In this document: positions 47,049-59,499 of the stretch, in pieces
How the letters are laid out: each line of letters begins with the position of its first letter
Numbering within the stretch: the first letter of the stretch is position 1
Source: Bradysia coprophila
Lineage: Eukaryota > Arthropoda > Insecta > Diptera > Sciaridae
Assembly (NCBI RefSeq): GCF_014529535.1
Contig: NW_023503941.1
Span: 5,443,214 to 5,507,213, forward strand
Length of the DNA: 64,000 nucleotides
Direction of reading: 5' to 3'
Program-made: the position numbers and the translations under genes
The notes under the pieces: model-generated
Databases searched by the model: none
Told to the model about the DNA's origin: nothing
What the model saw: only the letters and a program-made list of their open reading frames with translations

Positions 47049-49105
47049 TTAGCCCCGTACGAAGTACGAAGGGGCTTATAGGATTACGATGCCGTGTGTA
47101 ATTGATGGAATTCGAAGCAGACGGTAAGGGCAAAGTGTTTGCCTATGTTTATAGATGACGAATCCGCAATAAAAGTTTGGACCGTCTGTCCGTCTGTCCG
47201 TCTGTCCGTCACGTCGATATCTTGAGTAAATCAAATCCGATTTCAAAAAAAAAAATTTTCCCTGAAAGATAGTCAAAATAGTGAGGCTAAGTTCGAAGAT
47301 GGGCATATTCGGGTCGGCCCTTCGTGAGTTAGGGCCACCTAAGTGATTTAAGGTCTTTTGGTGATATTTATGGCAAAATAAACGATGGAAATGTAAATGA
47401 CACGGCAAATGATAGGTATTGTCAATACCAATCCAGGAAAAAAAAGTTTTTTAAAATCGGGTGAGTGGACCGTGAGTTAGGGCCTTAGAAGTGAAAAGCT
47501 ACTAGGGCCCTATGTGTATTTTACATAGAACTCAAGTAAATTTCATCCGTTTTTCGTAATTTTTGTTTCATTTGAAAGATAATCGAACACCGAATAGAAT
47601 GTTGTTGAAAAAAAAATTAAATTTGGGTCCTCGGACTAAGGCCGCTACTAGGGAAAACGGATGAAATTTGCTCGAGTTATATGTAAAATACACATAGGGC
47701 CCTATGTGTATTTTACATATAACTCGAGCAAATTTCATCCGTTTTTCGTAATTTTTGTTTCATTTGAAAGGTAATCAAAGGCCGAATAGAATGTTGTTGA
47801 AAAAAAATTAAATTTGGGTCCTCGGACTAAGGCCGCTACTAGGGCCCTATGTGTATTTTACATATAACTCGAGCAAATTTCATCCGTTTTTCGTAATTTT
47901 TGTTTCATTTGAAAGATAATCGAACACCGAATAGAATGTTGTTGAAAAAAAATTAAATTTGGGTCCTCGGACTAAGGCCGCTACTAGGGCCCTATGTGTA
48001 TTTTACATATAACTCGAGCAAATTTCATCCGTTTTTCGTAATTTTTGTTTCATTTGAAAGGTAATCAAAGGCCGAATAGAATGTTGTTGAAAAAAAATTA
48101 AATTTGGGTCCTCGGACTAAGGCCGCTACTAGGGCCCTATGCGTATTTTACATACAACTCGAGTAAATTTCATCCGTTTTTCGTAATTTTTGTTTCATTT
48201 GAAAGGTAATCAAAGGCCGAATAGAATGTTGTTGAAAAAAAATTAAATTTGGGTCCTCGGACTAAGGCCGCTACTAGGGCCCTATGCGTATTTTACATAC
48301 AACTCGAGTAAATTTCATCCGTTTTTCGTAATTTTTGTTTCATTTGAAAGATAATCGAACACCGAATAGAATGTTGTTGAAAAAAAAATTAAATTTGGGT
48401 CCTCGGACTAAGGCCGCTACTAGGGCCCTATGTGTCCGTTTTTCGTAATTTTTGTTTCATTTGGAAGGTAATCAAAGGCCGAATAGAATGTTGTTGAAAA
48501 AAAAATTAAATTTGGGTCCTCGGACTAAGGCCGCTACTAGGGCCCTATGCGTATTTTACATACAACTCGAGTAAATTTCATCCGTTTTTCGTAATTTTTG
48601 TTTCATTTGAAAGATAATCGAACACCGAATAGAATGTTGTTGAAAAAAAAATTAAATTTGGGTCCTCGGACTAAGGCCGCTACTAGGGCCCTATGTGTAT
48701 TTTACATATAACTCGAGCTAATTTCATCCGTTTTTCGTATTTTTTGTTTCTTTTGGAAGGTAATCAAAGGCCGAATAGAATGTAGTTGAAAAAAAAATTG
48801 GATCCTCGGACTGAGGCCGATACTAGGCCCTATGTGTATTTATACTCAATAAATTAAAATTTTAGGGCTATTTGAAATTTTTGTTTTATTTGAAAGGAAC
48901 GTCGTACGGGGCTTCGTAATTGCGCTATGCGCAATTTCTAAGATGTACACATTACATAATAATTTTACTTTAACTACTTTAACCGGCGCATAGACTTACG
49001 GTCAAAGTAGGGTGACAGACGCACTAGGGTCACGTACGCAATAGATATACGGGTTTGTGCGGGGCTCAGTCGCAGCAAACGCTCCGACTGTTCTGATGGC
49101 TCGTT
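47049..49105 (-). mobile_element. HINE/mini-me-like element, copy 2, with expanded 145-bp tandem array
   Basis: Begins with the hairpin-prone AGCCCCGTACGAAGTAC and a (GTCT GTCC)n block at 47182-47211. About nine copies of a 145-bp unit follow (GGCCGCTAC at 47831, 47976, 48121, 48266, 48412, 48529, 48675 and a variant at 48815). It ends GTACGGGGCTTCGTAATTG, then CAGCAAACGCTCCGACTG. It is the reverse-oriented homolog of 17085-18345. One unit near 48412-48529 is shortened to 117 bp. The two sub-arrays differ in sequence, so they expanded separately. Confidence 0.85.
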
Positions 49106-49572
49106 TTGATTTCATCTTCTTGCTACTTGTAATGCCTGTAATGCCTTGGCCACTGATGACTTATTTAATTTACGTTCGCTAACTACAGCTGACGAAGTGT
49201 TATTACCATCATCAATTAACTTGTCGGCGACTTTTAACTTTAAAGTCTCCTCAGCTATTTCAGCTTCGATGCTTTGAATGTTGGCCTCTTTCTTATGCTT
49301 TTCGTTTTTGTCTGACTCGTTTTGTTTCGATTTGGTAATAACGCCTTTCGCTCTTTTTCTACAACTAAATGTAAAAAATATCTTTTACGGGCCGACGAGC
49401 AGAGGTCTAACAATTTTCGAATAATTGGAAAATCTTCCACTTTATCGTAGAAATACAAAGTATTCTAACTCTATCCGAATAGCCGCAATCGTTTCTTCTA
49501 AGAGCTGCTCCTTGAAATTTCGAGAAACACAAATTTATTGACGCTAAATCCTCGCTCAGGATCAGCATTCCT

Positions 49573-50490
49573 ATAGGGATTGCAAACCGAACCCGTTTTG
49601 AAAAACCGCGGTTTCGGTTTTTTATGTCACAAAACCCGCGGTTAGCCGGTTAACCGCGGTTTTTCGGAACAGCAAAATCTAAAGCAAATTCTTAAACAAG
49701 TCTAATTGGTTCCACTACTTTTTAGCGTTTAGAAGGTGCTCTTTTATTTATTGCATTCGCTTTTCGTAATTAACAAAATGAAAAGACTATTTTTTGGGCT
49801 TTCTTCTTTAAAAAAATGTAATTGAAAATCGTAATGCGGAAAATAGTCGCCTCTTATTACCCCTGTTACGCACAATGGATGCAACTCGGTGAAAAGTAAA
49901 TGTTAAAGCATCTTCAAAATGTCTTCCTCGGGCTTACTTTAAGAATATTTTTGATTTTCTTAAAATGATCTCCTTTACCTTTACCAAATATACCGACCTG
50001 AAAGGAAAACGTCATCAACTCAGAGGCGACAAAACCTGTACCTCTGAGTTGATCACGTTGTCCCCTTATAATCAGACCTATCAGGCCCCTTATTTTAACG
50101 TATTTTAGTTAGTTCTATTTCACAAAATTTTGAGTATCAGCACGGAAACGGAAATTTGTTGTTAGAACGAACTAAGATAATTTATCTTATAATACTATTC
50201 ACATTTTAAGTTAGCCTTTTCATGTTTACGAAAGCTATTGGTAGGAATAACAATTTTCTTTTACAGAGACTGATGGCTGGCGAAATTATCTGCAATTAGC
50301 TCAAAACGTTGCTGAAATGATACCAATACACAAAATAAATGCTTAAATTCTCCCAAAAACTAGAGATTTCTAACGCTTCATTGAAAACCCGAAAACCGCG
50401 GTTTTCTTGATAAAAAACCGCGGTTTTTAAACGCCCAAAATCGCCCGGTTAACCGGTTCGGTTTAAACCGGTTTGTAATACCTAATATGA
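49573..50490. mobile_element. Non-autonomous element with CAAACCG/CCGCGGTTTT inverted ends
   Basis: Starts TAGGGATTGCAAACCGAACC and ends with the complement of TAGGTATTACAAACCGG. Both ends carry runs of ACCGCGGTTTT and CCGGTTAACC in inverted orientation. The middle is AT-rich without a gene. It looks hAT-like, but no clean target duplication was found. Confidence 0.6.
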
Positions 50491-50888
50491 TTGAGGAATA
50501 AATACGCATTGTCTAACTTAACCAAACTTTTCTCAAACACGATACACACCAGACGAAAGTTAACAATTGATTGACAATAAATGATTTTAAGTTACCAGCA
50601 GCATCAACACAATCGATGAAAAGAACAATTGAAGCAATAGGGTTTTGCAAGTACCTTTTAGCACTATCGATATCATTTGTTAATTATTTAGGTTTCATGA
50701 GCTTTTTTTGGTGAAGTAAGTGAGATACGGTTTTGAATATAGATATACAGTCAGAATTAAAATGTTAGACGTTTTAACTAGAGTGAAACTAAAAATAAGG
50801 AGTTTGAGGAGATTAAGGAGGTTTCAGGAGGATTTTTGAAAATCAAGGAGATTTAAGGAATCAAGGAGGAGTGGGCTCCCTGATGTTA

Positions 50889-52560
50889 CTACTGACATTT
50901 TCTTTCTTAGTAATATTGAGGTTATAGTCTTATGGACCACAATAAATTATTTTAGTGTTACTTCTCGCTCAGTGATTTTTGTCCCCCACTAAATACGTCG
51001 AAAATTATGCCGACGAAAGTCCTGTTTTCTTGTTGATCAATAAAATAATTGTAAATGACGATAAATTCTATTTTGAATATCAACAACTTAATACAATCCG
51101 TTTTATCAAGAGGTAAAAGGCTTTAAAAGCTGTTGTGAGGAATTCTTTTGAAAATCCACCTATCCAAATAGGACCCATTTCGTCTATGATGGATATATAC
51201 ATGGTTTGAAAGGTTGCCCTTAAATCTCAAAAAAGGCCTCAGATAGTCTCTAGTCACTTTTGGTTGCTAGTGGCTGACCTTAGAAGGTCGAAAAAGGATT
51301 TTTTTCGGACTCATTTTACGGCTGCCAAATGTGAGTGATCCAAATGTGAGCGCATGCCTAGTTTGGACTAAGTTCGGACAATCAGTTTCAAAAAATGAAA
51401 ACTACTAATTAAAAAAACACATTTTTCGAAGTAAATCAAATTTTCGGGTTTTTTCAATTATTTTCGATATTTTGACATTACATTACAGCACAACAGTATA
51501 AGAATATGAGAACTTTTGAAGTTCAATTTCACAATACTGCTCAACTGAACATTAATGTTCAGAAAAACAGTACTATGGAGACGTATGTACGATATCACAA
51601 GATCTCTTTGACATAATGTTTGCCAAACACAAGTTCTGAGTTGGCGCATGAGTAAGATAGTGGACTAGAGTGTCGGAGTACAATTTTTGTACAATTTTTC
51701 ATTTTGGATCAGGCAATCAACGTTCGCTCAACTGTAAATTTATACAGCTGTGCTGTAAATAGTACTGCTACGTTAACATAATGTACTTGTCGCGAATTTG
51801 TACAGTATATTCGTACAAAGACTACAGCTGAGCTGGACAAGATTTTTTTAGGTGTGGTCTTCTGTCCTCTCACTATCAACGTACCGCGTTGAAAGAGAAG
51901 CAAATACTTTGACAAGTACCCCAAGGCAAGTTATAATAACTAGTCTTCGGTTTTCTCGCTCTGATCAAAACACTCGTAAGTACGTTTAAAATTGATAAAA
52001 AGAACGAGAAGGGTAAAACTAACGCAGCTAGTGCCATTAGTTGTGTGTTATTCCGTATTCAGCTGTGAAAGCAAGGATGGTGCCACCAGAAAATTGAGAA
52101 CTAGTTCTATTGTTGCTATAAAAGTGAGCAGATGTCGCCACTGTAGAAATGATGAAAATGATGATTCACCAGAATCAAAGGCACAGAAACGTGTCTGTCA
52201 TTCCAGAAAGTTTAAAGGAGAACATGAACGATGCGACCGTTGTTGAATTGCGTAAAATTCTGCATAGTGACGGTCGCCATAAGTAGAATGTTTATTTTTG
52301 GTGATTTGGAAAGTTGTGCCACAATTTCGCGGTCGCCGTCAGTATGGTCCTCATGAACATGTGCGTTATACATGCTGGATTGTCTGCACACGGAATGGCA
52401 ATCTATAACGGAACCAATGGATAGTCTATCCGGCGGCAAACCGAAAGTCTTAAATTCACCGAACGAATGCAACAGACAATGTAAGTGTTATCAATGAAAG
52501 TATAAACCGTTGTTGACGTTCATTGAGTGTTATGCTAAAAGTGCACAAGTTCGACAGTGA
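50889..52560. other. Intergenic with dispersed repeats
   Basis: Contains the GTACAG repeat also seen near 45965 (51712-51840), the TTTGACAAGTACCCCAAG repeat (51851-51968) and a block at 52050-52090 (GTATTCAGCTGTGAAAGCAA) repeated at 53888-53922 and in part at 54340. The plus frame 51992-52246 lies largely in that repeat and is not supported as a gene. Confidence 0.45.
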
Positions 52561-52563
52561 CGA

Positions 52564-52737
52564 GGCACCTTGCAGACGAGTGCGTTTGGTGGCACCTTGC
52601 AGACGAGTGCGTTTGGTAGCCACCTTGCAGACGAGTGCGTTTGGTAGCACCTTACAGACGACTGCGTTTGGTGGCACCTTACAGTCGATTGCGTTTGGTG
52701 GCACCTTGCAGACGAGTGCGTTTGGTGGCACCCTGCA
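52564..52737. repeat. 27-bp minisatellite
   Basis: About 6.5 copies of GGCACCTTGCAGACGAGTG plus CGTTTGGT. The period is a multiple of three, so open frames run through it on both strands (TLQTSAFGG on plus). No start, signal or family supports a protein. Confidence 0.85.
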
Positions 52738-52913
52738 AATCTGTTCAATTTGATGACTCAATTTTGCTCAAAGTTTCTTTCAATAAAAATGTTCGATGCT
52801 TGATCTGTGCTATGGAAAGCAGGAAACATAATTCGTTTTTGGATCTTTCACTCGACATTGCTGAAAAGTATAACGGATTCCTCTTTTGTTAGTTTTGTCA
52901 TCTAAATTTTATT

Positions 52914-53561
52914 TCAGAAAAAGTGCATGTGAACTCTATCAAATTGTAAGTTTACAGCTTGAAGCGTTTCTTCATATCCTGGTATTAATTTAGCACGGTT
53001 AAAGTACATGTGCAAATCATTTTCGTTGTAATTATCGATGTAATGTGATATATTTGTCCAAAACATTTCGTCAGCTCCGCATATCTCCTGTTCACTTCTA
53101 CAGAGTTCGCAATCGAAAGTAATTCTTGTAACCGTCTTCAACGAGGCAACCATGTCAATTAGATCATAAGGCACCTGATCAAATCGACCTTGCACAAATA
53201 TCGTTCGAAGGTTTGTTAATCCGATCCGGTAGCAGGGTCGCAGAACATGTCTCAATTCTTGTCTCGTTGTATAGTTATCATCGCCCATCAACAACCGTAG
53301 CCTGTGACAACCTCTTCGAATTTCATCTCCGAAAACCGGTATAAGATTGTCGAGGAGGAATGGAACAACGTCGGAAGTTATATTTAAGCCATTTGCGCTG
53401 ATTTTGTGTCTGTAATATTCTCGAACAGCCGCGTTATGATGCATATCGTTGCGAGTTGCGATACAATAATTAATTAAAGATTGGTCAGTTAAATTCTCGA
53501 AAATCGCGACTAGGCAGTCATAATTTAGAACTGATTTTCTTTGATAGCCAGAATATGACAT
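52914..53561 (-). CDS. F-box-like protein, 215 aa
   Basis: ATG at 53561 opens 215 codons. Residues about 9-50 (SVLNYDCLVAIFENLTDQSL) resemble an F-box, which recruits substrates to SCF ubiquitin ligases by binding Skp1. The rest has a leucine-rich flavour (LTNLRTIFVQGRF, LKTVTRITFDCEL) but no clear repeat count. The AATAAA signal starts directly after the TGA stop (complement at 52908-52913), supporting an expressed gene with almost no 3' UTR. It is intronless. The assignment rests on the short N-terminal motif only. Confidence 0.65.
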   Translation of the reverse strand: MSYSGYQRKSVLNYDCLVAIFENLTDQSLINYCIATRNDMHHNAAVREYYRHKISANGLNITSDVVPFLLDNLIPVFGDEIRRGCHRLRLLMGDDNYTTRQELRHVLRPCYRIGLTNLRTIFVQGRFDQVPYDLIDMVASLKTVTRITFDCELCRSEQEICGADEMFWTNISHYIDNYNENDLHMYFNRAKLIPGYEETLQAVNLQFDRVHMHFF

Positions 53562-56500
53562 TTTTTCACTTTGAATTTTAAACTGAGAATTTTACAAAAG
53601 TCTGACTGTATTGGCCGAACTGAACTGAAACGAAATGAATAGAAAATTGATAATTTTGAAAGCAAAACCTACCCAGTTTTTGAAAAACAGTAAAAGTCAA
53701 ACCAACGCATCTAGCAGGGCCGCCGACTTCTAAGGACAAGTGAGGCCTTGGCACCACTACTCGAAGGTTGATTCATACTGAGCACCAGCACTTTTACAGC
53801 AAAATAAATAAAAAGGGTCTCATGGGCACCACTACTCACAAATACAAGTCAGCGCCTCTGGAATCTAGTGTCACTATTTGTAGTCCGTATTCAGCTGTGA
53901 AAGCAAGGATGGCGCCACTATGTTTGCTAGATGATGTAAATGATGAGTATGATCTGATGCAAGACTCGCCCTATGGGGAAATCCCTTCACGATATTCTTA
54001 TAACAGAGGCGTTTCAAAATGTTTTTCTTTTCATTTGATCCAAAGTATGTGAACACGGAAATTCAAACAACAAATAAACAAACGCCCATTCTTTCATAAA
54101 TAAGTGCTCCCCTTTCCAAATTTTTGACAGCTTACTCTGAATCAAGGTAAATGGACGGAGGTGATGTCATATATAACCGAATCAGATGTGCAGTGGCACG
54201 AAAGTTCGCTATAAACACAATAGGCACAACATTTTGTAAAACACAAGTAAGTCATGGTCAACCATTAAAAAAAAGGTGTCATTAGCATCGAACTATTGTG
54301 CTAGGCCGCATGCCGTTAGTCTTATGTTGATACGTATTCAGCTGTTGGTGGTTCCACTAGAGAAAGGGAGAACTAATGTTGAATCTTAAATTCAGCTATG
54401 AAAATGCAAAGATGCCGCTACTAGGGAAAAAGGTAAAAAAAAACTCACCAGACTTGCCCTTAAAATTCGTCAAACTCAACTAGAACTTTGTTGCGTCGCA
54501 GCAGTTTTCGAATCATCATGAATGTCCTTGTGAGAAAATGGTTGTAAATTCAGAAAGAATCCAGGTTTCGGCATGTTGTCTTAAACTTAGATGTGGAAGA
54601 CATTGAGAATTTAATGATTCTGGCTAAGGAAACAGATAGAGCTAGAGAAACCCTTTACCTCCATCTTACATTTCCTGTGACTCAGTAGGGAAGGCTTTCG
54701 CAAAATTTGTAACGTTCAAGAGAAGTCGGCCGATAAAATTGAATGAAAATCAGAAATTCATTTTTGGGCCGATTTCTGTTGAGACAATGGACCCGATATG
54801 CTTAGAAAATAAACATTTCTATTGATAGAACAATTACGGAGCTACAGAATTTTAATGAAAGTTGAGGGTGAGGAACCTTGCTCTAATTTTTATGGTCAAT
54901 CAAACAGCCTTTCATCCGACTTCATCAGGATTTCAATAAACTAACACTTTTAGAGCTCAACATTTTCTTAAATTCTTGTCCCTCTTGTTCTTGTGTCTTC
55001 CGTTTTCATTTCATGTTTGTTTCATTGAGACTTAATCCATACCTGCTTTGAAACCTGGAGGGTTACCGGGAAAATTTTTATGAAAGTTGCATGCTACCTG
55101 TAATTCACCTGACAGCTTTGAGCTTTGAAGCTCTGATCGGATCCCTAAATCATAATAAGCGTGCATTCTGTTTGAATTATTATAGCAATGGTACAAGCTC
55201 GTGGTGGGGATCAAAAAGTAGATTGGAATTGACGCAAAGTTTCTGCTATACTATCTCTAGAGGTTACATTGTTAAATGCTAATGTGCAAGACTAGAAAAA
55301 TAGAAGAGTTTCGAGCTCCGCTAGCGAAATTTCGCAAATCTAATATGGTTTCCAACCCGTTTTAGGTGGTTTTTTAAAAGAGTGAGTGAATGGACTGAAA
55401 ATAGTTGAAAAAAGTGAGAAATCGAGCAAATAGTTGCTCACTTTTTAACATGTTGAAATTAGTTGGAAAAAGTGAGAAAAGTGAGTGCGTGGAATCCCTG
55501 GAGATTACTCCAAAACACACTGAACTTGATGCGCAGTAGGTTAAATCGACTGGGAGGGTCCTGTCAGTTTAAATGGTTTATATGTTGGAAAGAATAATTG
55601 GCACATTTGCAAATACTGTCTATTGCCGCATGTCATACACATGTAGCTGGAGACCAATTCGTAGTGCAAAACGATAGTCTCACGATTATCACGGTGAGCT
55701 TGAAAGAACTTTCAGTCGAAATCACGGGAACATGGGATTTTCAGCTTGAAACTTGTCAGGGGACTCCCAGCATTGTTTTTATGCAAAAATTAAAATAGTC
55801 GAACCGGTCCTTTTTCAACTTCGTCGATTTTTTTTTTGATGTTTCGACCTCGGTAAACTTCGGGCACTGCCGTAACCTACCAGTACAACTATTTCGCAAT
55901 AGAATTTTCTTAGTCACTTAGCTCTGTGTCTAAGCTTTGTGATGATTACACACATTCTATTGGTCAAGTGCAGCAAGTGAACTTTTAGGTGTATTGTGTG
56001 ACCCATACTCCGAGAACTACGAAATATACGAAAGTGAATTTTGTCTCAAGCAAAATTAAATATTTATGTGTACGTACTCTTTATAGGTTGATTAGAGCGA
56101 GGATGAGCACCTTACTATTACGGTTACGTTTTTTCCCAAGTCAGTTGAAGAACAGATACCGACGAACATATCAGGCTCTACGTATGAAAATAACCATTTT
56201 AAATTATCAGAAGGAATGTTAAAATAACTCGAAGACGAAATGATGATGCGCAGTGATTGATATTCCAGTTTTAATACGTATGGGATACTCACTGATTAAC
56301 CACTGGTTGATAACTGATTAACCATCACCGATTAACCATTGGTTAATCACCGACTAACCACTGGTTAATCATTGTAATCACTACGGAAAAAGAGTGAGCA
56401 ACCCCTCGACTCTATTTGGCAGATGTCACTCAAAGCACTTTTGCTTGAAGTGCGTTGGTTCCATACAATGTAGCTATTTAGCTAATAAACGACCTCTACG

Positions 56501-57462
56501 GTGCATCTCAAGTGCCAATGTCCTTTGCATTTTGTTCAGCATCCACTTAAAGCTTACAAGTTTTGAATAACAATCCGTTTCCGTTTTTTCGTAAGAAACA
56601 ACTCGTGATACGTAAAAAAAACTATTTTTAAAGAAAATAGTTTCCATGAGTGAATCAGTGTCATTTCTATTTTTTTCGTATTTTTAAATTTCACTTCGAA
56701 CATGAGAAATTGTTGCAATAATTTTAGATTTAGTCAAATGTATGAAAATCCCATTACGTTGCCAAAACTACTGCGAGATATTTTGCATTTAATTAACGCA
56801 AAAATTATGTAATTTGACTTTCGTGAGATCTTCGCTACGAGATGGCATATAGGTTGTATTATAATGTTGAATGGCACTGGCACATACAGCACTTTGTCAA
56901 TTTTACAGTGCTTGTCATGTTGAACACCAGTTGAAACAAATTGGAGACAATTCCTTTCAAATAGAAATTTGTATTTATTATATATATACCATGGGGCACT
57001 ATCTTTGTTGATTTATTAGGTGTTCTCTCCGCAGTGACAAATGGATAGGTATTATAGACAAAAGATGAATTTGCTGCGAATTAGTCACGAAAGCCACCCA
57101 AAAATGACAATTCAATTTTGTTGAGAAAAATATTTTCTTTTAGTTACGTCGCGTGTCCTCAGTTGTCAGTAGAACGTTGGACCATCGTTTCGATCTGAGA
57201 GAAAACAATGAACGTCTTCCGACGTTCCGACGTGTAATGAAGAATATCATTTCTCAATGTGACAGTGACACCGACATATAGTGATCTGATAACACTATAC
57301 CAATTTGAACACGAACAAGTCTAGCGAATCATAAATGAAATGAAATTTCAATTCATCATTAGCCTTGCCGACTCGTGGCGGGTCAGTGGTGAGCTGCCTA
57401 AAACATTTGTTCGACTTTCTTACTTTCTTACTCTTTGTTTACGACAAATCAAAACGGTGCCG
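53562..57462. other. Long intergenic stretch, low repeat content
   Basis: No gene supported. Notable pieces are the repeated GTATTCAGCTGTGAAAGCAA block (53888-53922), a GTGAGAAAAGTGAG-rich stretch (55380-55495), a cluster of GATTAACCA/TGGTTAATC inverted motifs (56293-56372) and a fragment of the CAACGCACT MITE end (56437-56460). Bases 57292-57330 resemble part of the hairpin at 59223. Confidence 0.4.
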
Positions 57463-57468
57463 TTCACA

Positions 57469-57656
57469 CCAAGGCTGTATACTTTGGGGAGGTCACGCAG
57501 ATCGCCATTTTATTAGATACGCGGGAACACACCTTTTCCATACAAACAAATTCACCAAAATTGAATTTGTATGGCGTGGTGAATTTTCTGTATGAAACGT
57601 GGTGTGTAACCCGCGTATCTGCATCTGCGTGACCTCCCCAAAGTATACAGCCTTGG
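57469..57656. mobile_element. Hairpin MITE, CCAAGGCTGTATAC family
   Basis: Inverted ends CCAAGGCTGTATACTTTGGG and its complement, continuing through GAGGTCACGCAGAT. Direct repeats TTCACA flank it (57463-57468 and 57657-57662). A second, diverged end (AAAATGGCGGTCTGCTTGAC to AGCCTTGGG) lies at 57767-57808, so a related copy adjoins it. Similar ends occur at 32161-32188. Confidence 0.85.
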
Positions 57657-57810
57657 TTCACACGACGGGTCAAGGTGTCTGCATGATTGTCATCGCCGTG
57701 ATGATGTGGTGAATTTTTGTTGTACACGTAAAATCATCAGACGTGGTGTGTTCCCGCGTATCTAATAAAATGGCGGTCTGCTTGACCTTCCCAAAGTTTC
57801 CAGCCTTGGG

Positions 57811-59220
57811 TGTCTGGAGATTGTTTAGAAATTGGCTGCGACCCTTGCGCAATAATTTAACATTTACATTTCCTGACACGATATAATCACGCAGATATGC
57901 GACCACCGATTAGTTTCTTTAAATGTTCCCAAATTCGCTTGAGGTGATACACTATAAAATCGCGATCACAAAAAAAAATTCCGAATATTAAAGCATGTTA
58001 CCTCTCCTGCATCTAAAAATATAACCCGTGTAGCGTCTTGAAAATATGGAATTTTTTTTTTATAATTTTATTAATCTCACATCATCTGTGAGCAATCCAA
58101 CATAATTTTTTAATATTTTTTTTTTTCAACTCGTGGACCATGTAAATTTATAAAAATAATATTCGGTGAATCAAAAAGTGGTTATGTCGGCGGAGAAGAA
58201 TATTGTTACGGTAATTTGACTAAAAATAAATTCAAATTCTCAAAATAGGTTTGTGCATTAAAAGTTAAAGAAGTTCTCTGTTAACAAAATTATTTTTTAT
58301 TAGGCACTTTCATCACTGAAATGATACAGTTGACAAGAATGTGGTAAAAATATTTTCATAAAAAAAATGTTGACGGCGGAGTCGAGACTCAATATGTTTT
58401 ACAGTTATGAAAAAACCATTTCCACTCCTCTAATAATTAGAAATCTTTAGTTTGTTCATCAGATATAATGATCAAAAATTGTTAGAATAAAAAGAATTGG
58501 ACAATTCTACCTGTGAGTAGCGCAGCAAACCAATGAAAGCATAGAATAAGAACGGAGAGCTGCGGGAAAACCAGCAAGGGGTTTGCACCGTTTGCACATG
58601 CATATGCGAAATTATGAAAGTTTTTTCAAACCTTCATAAGCCCCCATGCGACTTTTTGATTCTTCTATAGATTCGAAGTACAATAGATTATGGATCTGAG
58701 CACTACTTCACAGGACTCTCGATGCTTGACGCTCTCGGCAAGTCGGTCACTTCTCTCCCTTCATCGAACAATATTTGCATGGACAATGTGATCGAAAAAT
58801 TAATTTCCTGACAAATGATTTTGACTTTTAGATTTCGTATCTCAAAAGACCAACTCGAAGGCAGTGCCATCGCTGATTTTTGCGGTAGTGACGATAACAA
58901 TTTCCACAATCTATATGTTTACATTTGTTCAATTGTCAACCACAGATAGTCATCATTATACGTGGTTAACTCGAATGCTAGGCATTCATCACATCAACAA
59001 CGAATCTGTGCCATGAAGACAGGCAGATAAATTTAATACGTCTTTCGACATTTTGCACTAATATGCAGCTCAAAATAGCTATTTTACTAACGTGTTAGCA
59101 ACAAGATTGTCTGTTCAGCAGTGGGATCCTCACTTTTAAGAAATGTCAATATTTACGCACTTGTGCACAAATATAAATGAAAATCCATTTACACACTACT
59201 TTTGATCGCCCTGCTATACA
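57811..59220. other. Intergenic, nothing recognised
   Basis: AT-rich, no supported gene. The minus frame 58909-58703 begins at a TTG and has no family match. Confidence 0.4.
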
Positions 59221-59222
59221 TA

Positions 59223-59478
59223 AATACCATTTCTCATAAGGCCATGGCGACAGTGGTACTCGTTGCAACGCTCTATCGAACACTATACCGATTTGCACAC
59301 GAAAAAGTCTAGCGAATCATAGTTGAAATATAATTGCTAAACTTCTGGTAATGGTGCTTTTAGCACAGGCTGGCAATGAGTAAGGAAGGCTGGTCTGGTG
59401 ATGAGTTTAAATTACATTTCAATTATGATTCGCTAGACTTTCTGTCGCCATGGTCTGATGAGAAATGGTATTTTTGAA
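59223..59478. mobile_element. Hairpin MITE, AAATACCATTTCTCAT family
   Basis: Inverted arms AAATACCATTTCTCATAAGG...CCATGGCGACAG and their complement at 59443-59477. Internally GTCTAGCGAATCATA is also inverted. Part of the body recurs at 57292-57330. Confidence 0.7.
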
Positions 59479-59499
59479 CTGCATATTTATGCATATTAA

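Larger units (their letters stand above)
46698..50882. mobile_element. 4.2-kb element with CAGGGAGCCCACTC ends, carrying nested elements
   Basis: Perfect 14-bp inverted ends CAGGGAGCCCACTC...GAGTGGGCTCCCTG, flanked by exact 6-bp direct repeats ATGTTA (46692-46697 and 50883-50888). Both subterminal regions are rich in AAGGAG/AGGAGG motifs, in mirrored orientation. Inside lie the 145-bp-array element (47049-49105) and a GC-rich inverted pair (49573-50490). No transposase was recognised; the frame at 49458-49255 is unassigned. The superfamily is uncertain: the ends look hAT-like, but the duplication is 6 bp, not 8. Confidence 0.8.

Noticed and set aside
47049-49105. Regularly spaced repeats that could be taken for a CRISPR array
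   Set aside because: The unit is 145 bp and continuous with no unique spacers, in a eukaryotic context; it is a tandem array in a mobile element.
52456-52892. Overlapping frames with TLQTSAFGG or CKVPPNA repeats
   Set aside because: Translations of the 27-bp minisatellite on either strand.
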